Assembly (NCBI GenBank): GCA_035532555.1
Contig: DATKQS010000019.1
Span: 1 to 56,034 of the forward strand
Origin: Thermoplasmata archaeon
GTDB lineage: Archaea > Thermoplasmatota > Thermoplasmata > Lutacidiplasmatales > UBA184
Length of the DNA stretch: 56,034 nt
Direction of reading: 5' to 3'
Within the stretch, counting starts at the first letter, position 1. The number at the start of each line of letters is the position of its first letter. Both the position numbers and the translations under genes were made by a program. Shown one piece after another: positions 23,421-32,198 of the stretch. A model generated the notes under the pieces. The model was not told the DNA's origin, ran no database searches, and saw nothing but the letters and a program-made list of their open reading frames with translations.

Positions 23421-24212
23421 ATGCCCGTCCGTTTCAAGACCGACGGGCACGTCGCTTGGATCACTCTGGATCGTCCGGAGGCGCTGAACGCCATCGATCC
23501 CGAGTCCCATGCCGCCCTGGTGGCCGCCTGGAAGCGCTTCCGCGATGAGGACGGTCTCCGCGTGGCCGTGCTCACCGGGGCCGGGACGAAAGCCTTCTGC
23601 GCCGGGGTCGACATCAAACGGATAGGAGACTTCTATGGGAACGTCCCGGCCGGGCAGCGAGTAGAGGTCTGGAACCGCGAGCCGGGGATCGGCGGAATCA
23701 CCCGGAATCTCGAGGTTGGAAAGCCCGTCATCGCCGCGGTCAACGGACTCTGTCTCGGGGGTGGACTCGAGCTGGCCCTGGCCTGCGACATCCGCCTCGC
23801 GAGCGCGAACGCCAGCTTCGGCCTGCCCGAGGTCCGGTGGGCGATCATCCCCGGACAAGGCGGAACGCAGCGGCTCCCACGAGCCGTGCCCCCTGCCGTA
23901 GCGCTCGAGATGATCCTCACCGCCCACCCGATCGATGCCGCGCGAGCCGCGGCCATAGGTCTGGTCAACCAGGTGTACCCGCTCTCCCGCCTTCGGGAGG
24001 AAGCCCAGACGATGGCGGAGGTGATCGCCGCGCACCCTCCCCGCGCCGTTCGAGCCGCCCTCGCCGCGGTGCGCGGGGGCCTCGCCCTCCCGCTCTCCGA
24101 AGGCCTACGGCTCGAGCAGGAGCTTGCCGACCCCTTGCGCGACAGCCCGGACAACCGCGAGGCCCGGGAGGCGTTCCGAGAGAAACGCCCGCCCCGGTGG
24201 ACCGTCGGCTGA
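23421..24212 (+). CDS. Enoyl-CoA hydratase (crotonase family)
   Basis: The protein has 263 residues. Both catalytic glutamates of classical enoyl-CoA hydratases are present: CLGGGLELALACDIRLA and ASFGLPEVRWAIIPGQGGTQ. The substrate-pocket motif AFCAGVDIKR is also typical. It hydrates 2-enoyl-CoA to 3-hydroxyacyl-CoA in beta-oxidation. It is divergent from the hemerythrin gene and the benzoyl-CoA operon and may serve the C7 dicarboxyl-CoA intermediates after ring opening, for example the glutaconyl/crotonyl steps; this is inference. A 1,2-epoxide isomerase or other crotonase activity is possible. Confidence 0.85.
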   Translation: MPVRFKTDGHVAWITLDRPEALNAIDPESHAALVAAWKRFRDEDGLRVAVLTGAGTKAFCAGVDIKRIGDFYGNVPAGQRVEVWNREPGIGGITRNLEVGKPVIAAVNGLCLGGGLELALACDIRLASANASFGLPEVRWAIIPGQGGTQRLPRAVPPAVALEMILTAHPIDAARAAAIGLVNQVYPLSRLREEAQTMAEVIAAHPPRAVRAALAAVRGGLALPLSEGLRLEQELADPLRDSPDNREAREAFREKRPPRWTVG

Positions 24213-24514
24213 ACCTCCCGGACCCGACCGGGCAGTTCGAAAGGAGCCTTCTCTGCCGGACTGGAATCGCCTCGGGTCGCGAATCCTCCTGGAATGTGGG
24301 AGAAGACGATTCGTGTTCGGCCGGCAAGGTTGCGGGCCCTGCATCGAGATCCAAGGGAGATCGATCAGTCTCGGTCGGTCGTCCTGGTAAGCATTCCATC
24401 CGCCGCCGTGCTGCTCTCGGACCGGCGCAACAGCTCCCGAATGGCCTCGATGAACTGCGAAGGAACGGGGCACCGATGGGCCCCTCGGCGGACGGAAGGC
24501 GCCACCACGGTCGA
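24213..24514. other. Intergenic stretch, nothing recognised
   Basis: About 300 bases lie between the tail of the enoyl-CoA hydratase gene and the convergent end of the antiporter gene. No frame with a recognisable protein, RNA-like hairpin of note or repeat was seen. Confidence 0.4.
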
Positions 24515-25885
24515 TCACCCTGGCTCAGGAGGAGACTCGGGCAGCTCTTGGGTCGGTCGCGGGGAGGGAAGAGCTGGGGCCGTGTCGGATTGCGCCTCCT
24601 CGGGCGGATAGGCGGCCGCTCGGAACGGGTCGAGAGGATCGCTCAAGCCTCCTCCCGCAGCGGGCGCCGAGTCCTCGGACACCGGCTCGAGGAAGACAAG
24701 AACCGTCATGATGATGTCCGTTCCGATGATGATCAGGAATGCGGGAAGGAGGATCGACTGCGCCGAGGGGAGGACCGCGATCACTAGGATGAGGAGAACT
24801 GCGTTCGTCAATCCCCGGCCATAGAGGCCGGAGAGACGGCGTGCGTTTCCCGCCTCCATAAGCCTGTGGCCCTCTAGGCGTCCCAGGAACCACCGACGTG
24901 ACAATAGGAGAACGAACGGAACCGCGATGACGGCCACCGCCGCAATGATCCCGAGAGGCTGGAACGGAACGAGGACTCCCAGGATGACGAGGAAGATCGC
25001 CCGCAGAACGAACGCGATCTCGTTGTGGACCTGGCGGACCGAAGGATCGAAGGCGAAATCTCGCCCCGTGGAGCGCGGAAGCCAACGGCGGAAGAAGGCG
25101 TCGTTTCCGAGCACGACCCCCATGATCAAGGCGGCCATGATGCCGGAACCGCCGAGGCTCTGCGTTGCTCCATAGACCAGGAAGAGAATGCCCATCGTCG
25201 CGAGGCCGGCATAGACGCGCCGTTGCCAGCGGGATAGGAACTCGATCGCGACGAACCCGCCGAGGACTCCGAAGGCGATGGCCACGGGGAGCGGGAGAAA
25301 GACCTGGGGCACCACCGACGTCCATCCCCCGTTCGGTGAGGCGACGACGGCGAGCAGCACGGTGACCGCGAGAACCGAGATGGTGTCCTCGACCGCCATA
25401 TCGAGGTGCAGTGTGTCGCGCACCACGGGCGCGAAGCGGAGTCGCCGAGAGATGGGAAGGACGACCGCTCCCGAGACGCCCCCCAGGCAGAGAGCGAAGA
25501 GGATGGCGACCAGCACGTCGCCTCCCGCGAACGCGTACCAACCGATCGCGAAGAGGACTCCGACCGCGATCGTGTAGCTGCCGATCGCGAGGAGGAGGCC
25601 GGCCGAGCCCACCTCGCGGGCCTGCCTCGGATTGAAGTCGATCCCGGCGTCGTACAGGATGATGATCAACGCGATCGTGCCGAGGATCGCGCCGAGTCCC
25701 AAGACCTGGCCCGGCTGCACGATATGGAATAACGGCCCGGCGAGGAGACCGAACAGGATCAACCACAGGACGTCGGGGATCCGGAAGCGCTGGGCGAACG
25801 CGTCGCTCGCGAATGCGAGAAGGACCGTGGCCCCGACGAGAAGGATGGCGACGGTGGCTGTCGAAGGGACGAGGGCGCTCAGGAT
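24515..25885 (-). CDS. Cation:proton antiporter (Na+/H+ exchanger family)
   Basis: The protein is a multi-helix membrane transporter of the NhaP/Kef-type monovalent cation:proton antiporters. About twelve hydrophobic helices are visible, with LGAILGTIALIIILYDAGID near the start, a DxxxED-like TLHLDMAVEDTISVLAVT (transport-site acidic pair) and a hydrophilic Pro/Ser-rich tail of ~60 residues. The first canonical start codon (TTG 25762) would remove the conserved first helix (VAILLVGATVLLAFASDAF and RFRIPDVLW), which is encoded in frame upstream. The only codons after a GGAG motif are ATC 25885 and CTG 25882, so initiation is probably at a rare codon; the start given is provisional. Confidence 0.8.
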   Translation of the reverse strand: MLSALVPSTATVAILLVGATVLLAFASDAFAQRFRIPDVLWLILFGLLAGPLFHIVQPGQVLGLGAILGTIALIIILYDAGIDFNPRQAREVGSAGLLLAIGSYTIAVGVLFAIGWYAFAGGDVLVAILFALCLGGVSGAVVLPISRRLRFAPVVRDTLHLDMAVEDTISVLAVTVLLAVVASPNGGWTSVVPQVFLPLPVAIAFGVLGGFVAIEFLSRWQRRVYAGLATMGILFLVYGATQSLGGSGIMAALIMGVVLGNDAFFRRWLPRSTGRDFAFDPSVRQVHNEIAFVLRAIFLVILGVLVPFQPLGIIAAVAVIAVPFVLLLSRRWFLGRLEGHRLMEAGNARRLSGLYGRGLTNAVLLILVIAVLPSAQSILLPAFLIIIGTDIIMTVLVFLEPVSEDSAPAAGGGLSDPLDPFRAAAYPPEEAQSDTAPALPSPRPTQELPESPPEPG

Positions 25886-26224
25886 GATATCTCCAGAATC
25901 GGGTCGCCCCGGCCGAGCCTGTGCCTCAAGGGCCTCGCTCCGCTCAAGCCCTCACCGGAGGTCCCGTCACCGCCCGCGCCATTATCTTTGTCGCTCCCAT
26001 TCGCAGACTGCGTCGGACCAGCGAGGGGAACCATGCCCGGGGGATCGGCCCGCCGGCCCGCTCCGGCGAGGCCGCTCGACTCGTAGACCGGACCTGGGCG
26101 TGCCGCGGAGGCGACGTCTCGATTTCCCGCAAAGCCGTGGCGCCTTCCACCGTGAGGAGTCCGGCCCATTCGCGCACGCATAGAGGAGTGTGCTCCATCG
26201 AGCATCAGCGAGCCGACGCCGAGC
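25886..26224. other. Intergenic stretch, possible promoter, no firm gene
   Basis: This stretch separates the peptidase and antiporter genes, both on the minus strand. An 84-codon minus frame (25944-26198) is open but has no recognisable domain. An AT-rich patch on the minus strand (ACAAAGATAATGG, about 25978-25990) could be part of a promoter for the antiporter. Confidence 0.35.
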
Positions 26225-27091
26225 TCAAGCGATCGAATCGAGGAAGCTCCGTACGGCGTCGAGGTACGCGGCTCGCTCCTCCCAGAACGGGGTGTGCGAG
26301 CTGTTCTGGAACTCGATGCGGACCGCGCCGGGAACTCCCTCGGCGATCTCGCGCGCGCACGCGGGAGTGACCTCATCGTACTTCCCGCCCGTCACGAGCG
26401 TGGGGAGCCGGATCTCGCCGAGTCGCTGAGAGATGTCCCAGTCCCGGATCGTGCCCGTGATCGTGAACTCGTTGGGGCCGTTCATGTAGTTGTACACCGG
26501 CTTGCTGATCTCGGCGAACGAATAGGTCACGAGGGGGGGCCATTCGGGCAAGCGGCAAACGAACTGCCGATAGAAGTGCTCGACCGCTCGGAGATACTCC
26601 GGGTGCTCGTACTCGTGAAGCTTGTCGTACTGGTAGATCGCATCGCGATCCTCCTTCGCCATCCCGTCCACGAGCTTCCACATCTCGCGGACGGCGAGGG
26701 GGATGCTGGCGAGCCCGCCGACCGTGGTGAGGCTCTTCAGATGCTCCTGGTAGCGCAGCGCGTACGCGAGCACCAGGGCCCCACCGTAGCTCGACCCGAT
26801 GATGTGGATGCGGCCGAGGGCGAGGGCGCGCCGGACACCCTCCACCTCCTCCACATTGTGCTCGACCGTGAAGAGCGAGGTATCGGTGGTGCGCTCGGAG
26901 CGGCCGCATCCGAGTTGGTCCATGAAGACCACTCGGTATCCGTGCCGGCTGAGGTCGGCCAACGGCTGGAGGTAGTCGTGCGTCGCTCCCGGACCGCCGT
27001 GGACGCACAGCACGGTCTCGCGGGCATCCTCCGGGCCGCAGATACGGTAGAACATCTTGTGTCCGAGGACGTGGACATGCCCCTCGCTCAT
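26225..27091 (-). CDS. pip: Proline iminopeptidase, tricorn-interacting factor F1 type
   Basis: The protein has 288 residues from ATG 27091 (an ATG at 27115 adds eight). It is an alpha/beta-hydrolase of peptidase family S33. Visible landmarks are VHGGPGATHDYL (oxyanion HGGP), DQLGCGRSE, the nucleophile elbow GSSYGGALVLAYA (Ser101), NGPNEFTITGTIRDWDI, GGKYDEVTP (Asp) and NSSHTPFWEE (His). The NGPNEFTITGTI stretch and overall layout closely recall the Thermoplasma acidophilum F1 peptidase, which trims N-terminal residues from peptides released by tricorn protease. It thus probably works in cytoplasmic peptide recycling. The gene stands alone, divergent from the YkgJ-type gene. Confidence 0.9.
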   Translation of the reverse strand: MSEGHVHVLGHKMFYRICGPEDARETVLCVHGGPGATHDYLQPLADLSRHGYRVVFMDQLGCGRSERTTDTSLFTVEHNVEEVEGVRRALALGRIHIIGSSYGGALVLAYALRYQEHLKSLTTVGGLASIPLAVREMWKLVDGMAKEDRDAIYQYDKLHEYEHPEYLRAVEHFYRQFVCRLPEWPPLVTYSFAEISKPVYNYMNGPNEFTITGTIRDWDISQRLGEIRLPTLVTGGKYDEVTPACAREIAEGVPGAVRIEFQNSSHTPFWEERAAYLDAVRSFLDSIA

Positions 27092-27239
27092 CGGTGCGGG
27101 CCACCCTTCGGTCATCGGCGGCGGGGAGGCGCGGCGGAGGATATTTCTTTCTGATGCCCAGCGCCGATCCGCTCGACCCACGGCTCCGTCGATCGACCGA
27201 TGCGCGCCGGTCGCAGGGCTGCCCCGGTCGGGAACGACG

Positions 27240-28391
27240 ATGCCGAATCCTGCGTTCTCCCCGGCCCGTGTGCAGGTTCGGATAGCAACGCCCAAAACGG
27301 AGATCGAACTGGGGCCCTCCGTGAACACCTCGGCCCCCATCGACCCCCGGATCGATACCGCGCTGTTGGAAGGGCTCGAGTTTGCCTGTCGCCCGGACTG
27401 CGGCCTCTGCTGCTACGCGACCCCCGCGGTGGATCGAGCCGAACGGGCCGAGCTTCTGCATATCGCGCCGGAGAGCACGTTCGTTTCCGACGCACGCGGC
27501 GAGGCCTACATCGCCGCCCGGCCCCAGGGCGGGGCGTGCCAGTTCCTCTCCCAGAACCGCTGCAGGGTGCATGCGGCGAGACCGTTCCCATGCGCCGTTT
27601 TCCCCGTCATCGTCCATGCCGGAACTCGCTTCCAGGCATCGGCGGTGGTGTCCTGCCCCGGCGTCTCGATCCCGGGTCGCGCAGATCCGGGGAGCTCCCG
27701 AGCACTCCCGCCGCCCCGTGGTCTCGACACGGAGCTCGGCCGCGCCGAAGCTCGATGCCGTTCCGACGATGGAAGGCGAGCCCTGGCGGCCGCGCGACGG
27801 GACGGGCAGCGGGTCGAGCGGATCCTCGAACGGGAGGGTCTCTGGGTACCGCCGCTCCAGGTCCGCGAGTCGTTGCGCGGACGGATTCCCCTGCCGGATT
27901 CGTCGGACTTTCCCGTCGACGATCCTCCCGAACTTGAGGAGGGGGAGGAGGTCTTGCCGCTCTTCTTCGATGACCGACTAGGCCCCGTCGCGATCGCCGG
28001 GCACGCCGGCGGCTGGCAGCTGGTCGAGCTCCAGGAGGAGGGAGGTATTCGTGCGTGGTTGGGAGTTTGGCCCCCTCCCACGCGGATGCCGCGACTCGAA
28101 GTTGCCGCCGAGCGTGCCCTGCGCGACTATCTCGCTTACTGGCTGGAGCGCGATGCCCTGTTCGGGTTCGTCCATATGGCGATGATCGAGGAGCCCTCCG
28201 TGGAGGATGTCCTCGTCCGCGTCACCCGAGAACTGCGCTGGATCGGAGCGACGGTCGTCGCGAGGGCCCGGGTCCGAGCGAGCGGTCGGGGAGGGACCTC
28301 ACCATCGCTCGCCGAGTCCGACATCGAACGAGGCATCCGGGCCTCGGACGCCGATTTGCTCGATCGCGCCGGCTGGACCGTTCAGCTCTGA
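27240..28391 (+). CDS. YkgJ-family cysteine-cluster protein
   Basis: The protein has 383 residues from ATG 27240. The N-terminal part carries the YkgJ/Fe-S cluster signature CRPDCGLCC (residues 50-58) and then CQFLSQNRCRVHAARPFPC, the CxxxCxxCC...C...C pattern thought to bind a metal or iron-sulfur cluster. The C-terminal ~230 residues have no recognised domain but are well structured (helical and strand segments, including LRDYLAYWLERDALFGFVHM). Archaeal members of this size often have such an extension. The gene's last ten bases overlap the convergent deacetylase gene. The molecular function of the family is not established. Confidence 0.82.
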   Translation: MPNPAFSPARVQVRIATPKTEIELGPSVNTSAPIDPRIDTALLEGLEFACRPDCGLCCYATPAVDRAERAELLHIAPESTFVSDARGEAYIAARPQGGACQFLSQNRCRVHAARPFPCAVFPVIVHAGTRFQASAVVSCPGVSIPGRADPGSSRALPPPRGLDTELGRAEARCRSDDGRRALAAARRDGQRVERILEREGLWVPPLQVRESLRGRIPLPDSSDFPVDDPPELEEGEEVLPLFFDDRLGPVAIAGHAGGWQLVELQEEGGIRAWLGVWPPPTRMPRLEVAAERALRDYLAYWLERDALFGFVHMAMIEEPSVEDVLVRVTRELRWIGATVVARARVRASGRGGTSPSLAESDIERGIRASDADLLDRAGWTVQL

Positions 28392-29539
28392 GTACGGGGC
28401 CGCGGGAACCGCCGCCCGAGGGCCGATTCGAGATCGCCGACCAGCTGCTCCTCGGCCGCCGCATTCCACGGCGACGGGAGCCGCTGCGATGGGATCGACC
28501 AATCGAGCGGGGCCGCCTCTCCCGTCTCGCGCTGGAACTCCGCCCGCCAGGCGATCGGCAACGGGTCATCCCGGCCCGGCCCCGAAGCCGAGCCCGCCAG
28601 GCGGTGGCCGGCTCGAGCGAGCCCTCTCGCGACGTTCTCCGGGGTGTATCCTCCTCCGCCCGTGACCAGGAGGCGGGACCGACACAGCTCGCGAGAGAGG
28701 TCCAGAAGCTCGTCCAGCACCGTCGCGTACCCCTCGGGAGTGTACTGGAGTCCCGCGAGCCGATCCCCCGCGTGGCCGTCCATCCCGTGCTGCAGGACGA
28801 TGAGATCCGGGCGAAACTCTCGCACCAGCGGCGGGACCACGCGCCGGAAGAGCGGGATGAGCGCCTCGTCCCCCGCCCCCGGCGGCAGTGGAAGGTTGAC
28901 CTTGAAGCCCTCCCCGTCGCCTTGCCCGGTCTCGCTCGGGAACCCGGTGCCGGGAAAGAGGGTCCTCCCGTCCTGGTGGAAATCGATGTCGAGGACGCGT
29001 CCGGAGTCAAAGAACCCGTACATCACACCGTCTCCGTGGTGGGCGTCGATGTCGAGATACGCGACCCGGTCGCCCCCGTCCAGTCCGCGGCGGACGGCGA
29101 GCGCTACGTCGTTGAAGATGCAGAAGCCGCTCGCCCGGTCCGGGTGGGCATGGTGCAGGCCACCGGACGGCTGGAACACCGGCGCGTCGCGCTCGCGGGT
29201 CAGAGCGACCGCGCGCATGGTGGCGGAGGCCACGCGGCCGGAGGCCTCCCAGCATCCGGGAAAGGCCGGCGTATCTCCCGTATCGAGGAAGACCGGGCGC
29301 GCCCCCGAGCTGGACCGCTCGACGAGTCCGAGGTACTCCTGCGTGTGAAACGTGGACAGCTCGGCCGTCGACGCCGGATCGATCTCTCGGATCCATTCCA
29401 CCCCGGATTCGGGTGCCAGGGTCGCTTCGAGCAGGCGGGCGGCGAGCGCCCGGCTCGACATCTGAAACGGGTGGCCCGCACCGAAGTCGTACTTCCGGAA
29501 CCGCTCGTCCCAGATCACGGTCAGACGGCGCGCGGTCAT
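28382..29539 (-). CDS. Histone deacetylase / AcuC-family deacylase
   Basis: The protein has 385 residues from ATG 29539. Motifs of the HDAC/acetoin-utilisation/acetylpolyamine amidohydrolase superfamily are clear: FQPSGGLHHAHPDRASGFC, YLDIDAHHGDGV (zinc Asp-x-His), DIDFHQDGRTLFPGTG, VLQHGMDGHAGDRLAGLQ and TGGGGYTPENVARGLARA. It resembles AcuC-type enzymes in length and in the HQDGRTLFPGTG segment. Likely substrates are acetyl-lysine proteins, possibly acetyl-CoA synthetase as for AcuC, or acetylpolyamines. It follows the membrane-protein gene at 29565 by 25 bases and is probably cotranscribed with it. Confidence 0.9.
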   Translation of the reverse strand: MTARRLTVIWDERFRKYDFGAGHPFQMSSRALAARLLEATLAPESGVEWIREIDPASTAELSTFHTQEYLGLVERSSSGARPVFLDTGDTPAFPGCWEASGRVASATMRAVALTRERDAPVFQPSGGLHHAHPDRASGFCIFNDVALAVRRGLDGGDRVAYLDIDAHHGDGVMYGFFDSGRVLDIDFHQDGRTLFPGTGFPSETGQGDGEGFKVNLPLPPGAGDEALIPLFRRVVPPLVREFRPDLIVLQHGMDGHAGDRLAGLQYTPEGYATVLDELLDLSRELCRSRLLVTGGGGYTPENVARGLARAGHRLAGSASGPGRDDPLPIAWRAEFQRETGEAAPLDWSIPSQRLPSPWNAAAEEQLVGDLESALGRRFPRPRTQS

Positions 29540-29564
29540 CGTAGGAACCCCGAACGAACCCCGC

Positions 29565-30281
29565 TCAGGCCTCGTCCGCGGCGGGGGACCGAACGTCGCC
29601 GAACTGCTCCATCGCCCGTTCTCCCTTCCGAGCGATCCAACCTGCACCTATGGCGGCCGCCCCGAGCGCCACGACCCAGTAGAAGTAGCGCGCATGGAGG
29701 ACGATCAGCTTCGGTGGAGAGGCATCGTTCATCTGGGAGGTCGTGAACGTCCACGACCAGAGCATCGGTAGGATCGCGAGCGCGATCAGGGCCGCGCTCA
29801 CGTACCGCCAGTTGACCAGGTTCTGGATCTCGCGCGAGATGGCCGGCGGGATGTCGTGTTCGGGGTGCAGGATCCCCTGACGCGTCATCAGGCCGAGGAT
29901 CAGGAACATCAGCGCGACGTCCAGCGACCAAGCGATCGACGAAAGATCGAGCAGCGTCTGGTCCCGGCCGAGGAAGATCCCCGACCACACGATGAACAGC
30001 AAGTATGGTTCCAGCGATACGAGCAGCAGGAGCGAGGCGTTGAGCAGCAGGAGCTTCTCCCGCTCCACCGTAATCCGCTCGGTGATGCGGGTGTAGGACA
30101 TCCAGATCCAGACGAGCAGACCGAAGCTCACGACGAACTCGGCGATGTATCCGACCACCTCGACCTGGTTGTTCGGAGGGGCGAACGCGAGCTGGATCGC
30201 GGTGATCGAGAGCGCGAGGCCGAAGATCATGTCGCTGAGCGCCTCGATGCGCGAGGGGCTGATGTGCGAGAACGTCGCCAT
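29565..30281 (-). CDS. TMEM175-family (DUF1211) potassium channel-like protein
   Basis: The protein has 238 residues with six predicted membrane helices. The first helix carries RIEALSDMIFGLALSITAIQ, a variant of the R-x3-FSD signature of prokaryotic TMEM175 channels in which the Phe is replaced by Leu (Arg11, Ser16, Asp17). Later helices include FVVSFGLLVWIWMSYTRI and LLLLNASLLLLVSLEPYLL, which match the second and third helices of the family. Homologous bacterial proteins are K+ channels. The gene is probably cotranscribed with the deacetylase that follows it and is divergent from a small winged-helix gene. Confidence 0.82.
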   Translation of the reverse strand: MATFSHISPSRIEALSDMIFGLALSITAIQLAFAPPNNQVEVVGYIAEFVVSFGLLVWIWMSYTRITERITVEREKLLLLNASLLLLVSLEPYLLFIVWSGIFLGRDQTLLDLSSIAWSLDVALMFLILGLMTRQGILHPEHDIPPAISREIQNLVNWRYVSAALIALAILPMLWSWTFTTSQMNDASPPKLIVLHARYFYWVVALGAAAIGAGWIARKGERAMEQFGDVRSPAADEA

Positions 30282-30384
30282 CCGGCGAGCCCACGGGCGA
30301 GGACGGCTTAATACAGTCGAGCGCGGGGGCGAGGACGGACACCGTTATCCCACCAGCGGGGTCGGGGCCCGCGCGGAACGCACC

Positions 30385-30612
30385 ATGTCGATCGAGGATA
30401 CGCTCTCGCCCAACGCGATCAAGGTCTATCGGGCCATGAAGGACCTGAACTACTCGAGCGAGGAGAAGATGGGGACCGCCGAGCGGATCACCCAGACTTC
30501 CAAGCTGCCGAAGAACATGGCCCTGAACGCGCTGCAGGAGCTCCAGACGAAGGGGCTCGTTCGCCGCAAGGTCCGCGAGAAGAGCGCGGGCTACTATCTC
30601 GTGCTCACGTAG
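30385..30612 (+). CDS. Small winged-helix DNA-binding protein (75 aa)
   Basis: The protein has 75 residues from ATG 30385; the frame is open upstream but that part is atypical. It reads as one winged-helix domain: SPNAIKVYRAMKDLNYSSEE, a second helix (GTAERITQTSKLPKN), a recognition helix (MALNALQELQTKGLVRRK) and a wing (EKSAGYYLVL). Such MarR/ArsR-like single-domain proteins are common archaeal transcription factors. It is convergent with the TFB gene, overlapping it by eight bases, and divergent from the TMEM175-like gene, which it may regulate. Confidence 0.8.
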   Translation: MSIEDTLSPNAIKVYRAMKDLNYSSEEKMGTAERITQTSKLPKNMALNALQELQTKGLVRRKVREKSAGYYLVLT

Positions 30613-31582
30613 CGCGATCCGACGGGTCCGCCGGGCGGTGTCCCCGCGCCGGCCCCATCACGCGCTCGAGCACCCGGCTGGTCGACCGCAGCGTGACCTC
30701 GGTCACCGCGCTGACCCGGGCGACCTGAGCGCGGGATCTGCGTTCGCCCTCGCGCTCCGCGGCGAGGTAGATCATCGCCGCCACCAGTCCGTGCGGGCTG
30801 AGCCCGGAGAGCTCGGGCTCCTTCTGCGCTTCCTCCATCATCGCCTCGACGGTCGAGCGCACATGGGAGGAGAGGGCGAGCTCCTCGGCGTACCGCACGA
30901 GGAACGACTTCATCCCGACCGAGGGGATCGCGAGCTCGGCTTCGCGCTGGATCATCTTGAACGCCCGGCCGACGTCGGGGCGCGACGCGCCCGCGGCTTC
31001 CGAGATCTCGCTCAGCGTCCGGGGGATGGCGAAGCGCCGGCAGGCGGCGTAGATCGCCGCCCCCACGCTCGCGCCCAAGCTGCGGCCCCGGGAAAGCCCC
31101 TTCGACTTGGCGACCTGGAAGATCCGTTCGGCCTCGGTCATCACGACCGAAGGCAATGCGAGCCGGTCCCCCACGAGCGCCAGCTCGCCGTGGGCGGAGG
31201 AGCGGTCGGACGCCCCGCCCGTCACGCGGGAGGTCTGGCGTTGCATCACGCGCTTGAGATGCTGAAACTCGTAGCGTCGGTGCCAATCGAGGCGGCGTCC
31301 CTGGCCGTCGCGGGTGAGCGACAGGGTCGAGCCCAGAGCGCGTCGGGAGCTCCCGCTCGGCGTGAAGGGGCCGATCCCCCGACCGCTTCCGAGGGAGGAG
31401 TTTTCGGAGGACGGAGTGGGGGCGCTGGTGATGAGCTCGCCGGTTTCGAAGACGAGCCCGCACTCCGAGCAGTGAACCTCCGATCGGACGGGGTCGACGA
31501 TCCGGTGGGTGCTGTGGCACATCGGGCAAGTCGCCGGGGCATCGGTCGACGGGGCCAAGCGGGGACCGCCTTCGCCGGTCAC
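30605..31582 (-). CDS. tfb: Transcription initiation factor IIB
   Basis: The protein has ~325 residues. It has an N-terminal zinc ribbon (CPMCHSTHRIVDPVRSEVHC, then SECGLVF), a B-reader/linker region rich in Ser and Gly, and two cyclin-like repeats (from about 110: ERIFQVAKSKGLSRGRS...AIYAACRRFAIPRTLSEISE; then YAEELALSSHVRSTVE...AAMIYLAAEREGERRSRAQV). TFB bridges TBP-bound promoters and RNA polymerase. GTG 31582 is preferred because a TATA-like box lies ~27 bp upstream, giving a leaderless mRNA; TTG 31591 would add three residues. The linker is longer and less basic than in many TFBs, so it may be one of several paralogues. Confidence 0.9.
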   Translation of the reverse strand: MTGEGGPRLAPSTDAPATCPMCHSTHRIVDPVRSEVHCSECGLVFETGELITSAPTPSSENSSLGSGRGIGPFTPSGSSRRALGSTLSLTRDGQGRRLDWHRRYEFQHLKRVMQRQTSRVTGGASDRSSAHGELALVGDRLALPSVVMTEAERIFQVAKSKGLSRGRSLGASVGAAIYAACRRFAIPRTLSEISEAAGASRPDVGRAFKMIQREAELAIPSVGMKSFLVRYAEELALSSHVRSTVEAMMEEAQKEPELSGLSPHGLVAAMIYLAAEREGERRSRAQVARVSAVTEVTLRSTSRVLERVMGPARGHRPADPSDRAT

Positions 31583-31605
31583 AAGGGACAATAGTGGACG
31601 TAGGT

Positions 31606-31613
31606 CTATTTAG
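31606..31613. promoter_or_regulatory. TATA-like box shared by divergent tfb and SRPBCC genes
   Basis: CTATTTAG (CTAAATAG on the minus strand) is nearly symmetric and the only AT-rich octamer between the divergent genes. It is ~27 bp from GTG 31582 of tfb, which fits a leaderless start, and ~40 bp from ATG 31651 on the other side, which would give a leader of ~15 nt. Confidence 0.5.
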
Positions 31614-31650
31614 TCCATCGTCCAACCTAGTGAGGAGAAGGTGGACAAGA

Positions 31651-32142
31651 ATGGTCGCACGGTCGACTGCACGCTACCGTTTCCGAAAGAACTTCCGGGT
31701 CTCGGCCGAGGAGGCGTATGCATGGCTGACGGATTTCGACGCCGATGACCTGAAGCGGATGGGCTCAGAGGGCATCCGCGAGGTGGTTCAACTAACCCCG
31801 GACGTCTACCTATTGATCGACCACCTCCGCCGCAACGGCCGCAAGGTCCAGAAGGCGAAGCTCGTCCACCTCTACCCGAAGGACCACGCCTGGATCTGCA
31901 CGTACATCGGGGACCCTTCGAACCGCTCGCAGTTCGTGTATCGGATCGAACCGATGGGGCGCCGCCGCTCGCGGTTCACGTTCACCGGCCTGCAGATGGA
32001 GGAAGGAGCCCGGGCCCCGCAGGGGGTGCGACTTGCCCGGTACGCTCGGCAGCTCCAGATAGAAGATTCCGCGACGTGGACGCGACTGACACGCCAGCTC
32101 CACCAGGCGTTGGGACACCCCCGTCGCGCGCCGGCGCGCTGA
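31651..32142 (+). CDS. SRPBCC/START-like domain protein
   Basis: The protein has 163 residues from ATG 31651. It fits the SRPBCC (START/polyketide cyclase-like) fold: RYRFRKNFRVSAEEAYAWLT at the start (strand then helix-grip opening), a series of strands in the middle (REVVQLTPDVYLLIDHL, KAKLVHLYPKDHAWICTYIG, SQFVYRIEPM, SRFTFTGLQME), and a long C-terminal helix (TWTRLTRQLHQALG). Such proteins bind hydrophobic ligands; the ligand is not predictable. It is divergent from tfb. Confidence 0.72.
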   Translation: MVARSTARYRFRKNFRVSAEEAYAWLTDFDADDLKRMGSEGIREVVQLTPDVYLLIDHLRRNGRKVQKAKLVHLYPKDHAWICTYIGDPSNRSQFVYRIEPMGRRRSRFTFTGLQMEEGARAPQGVRLARYARQLQIEDSATWTRLTRQLHQALGHPRRAPAR

Positions 32143-32198
32143 GGTCCGGTCGTTCGGCGCCGCCAAAGGGTATCTCCTCCCCGTCGATGGAGTGAGAC

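Noticed and set aside
25944-26198. 84-codon minus-strand frame between the peptidase and antiporter genes
   Set aside because: In the right strand and place for an operon gene, but it lacks any recognised pattern and is rich in Arg and Ala; evidence is too thin to list as a gene.
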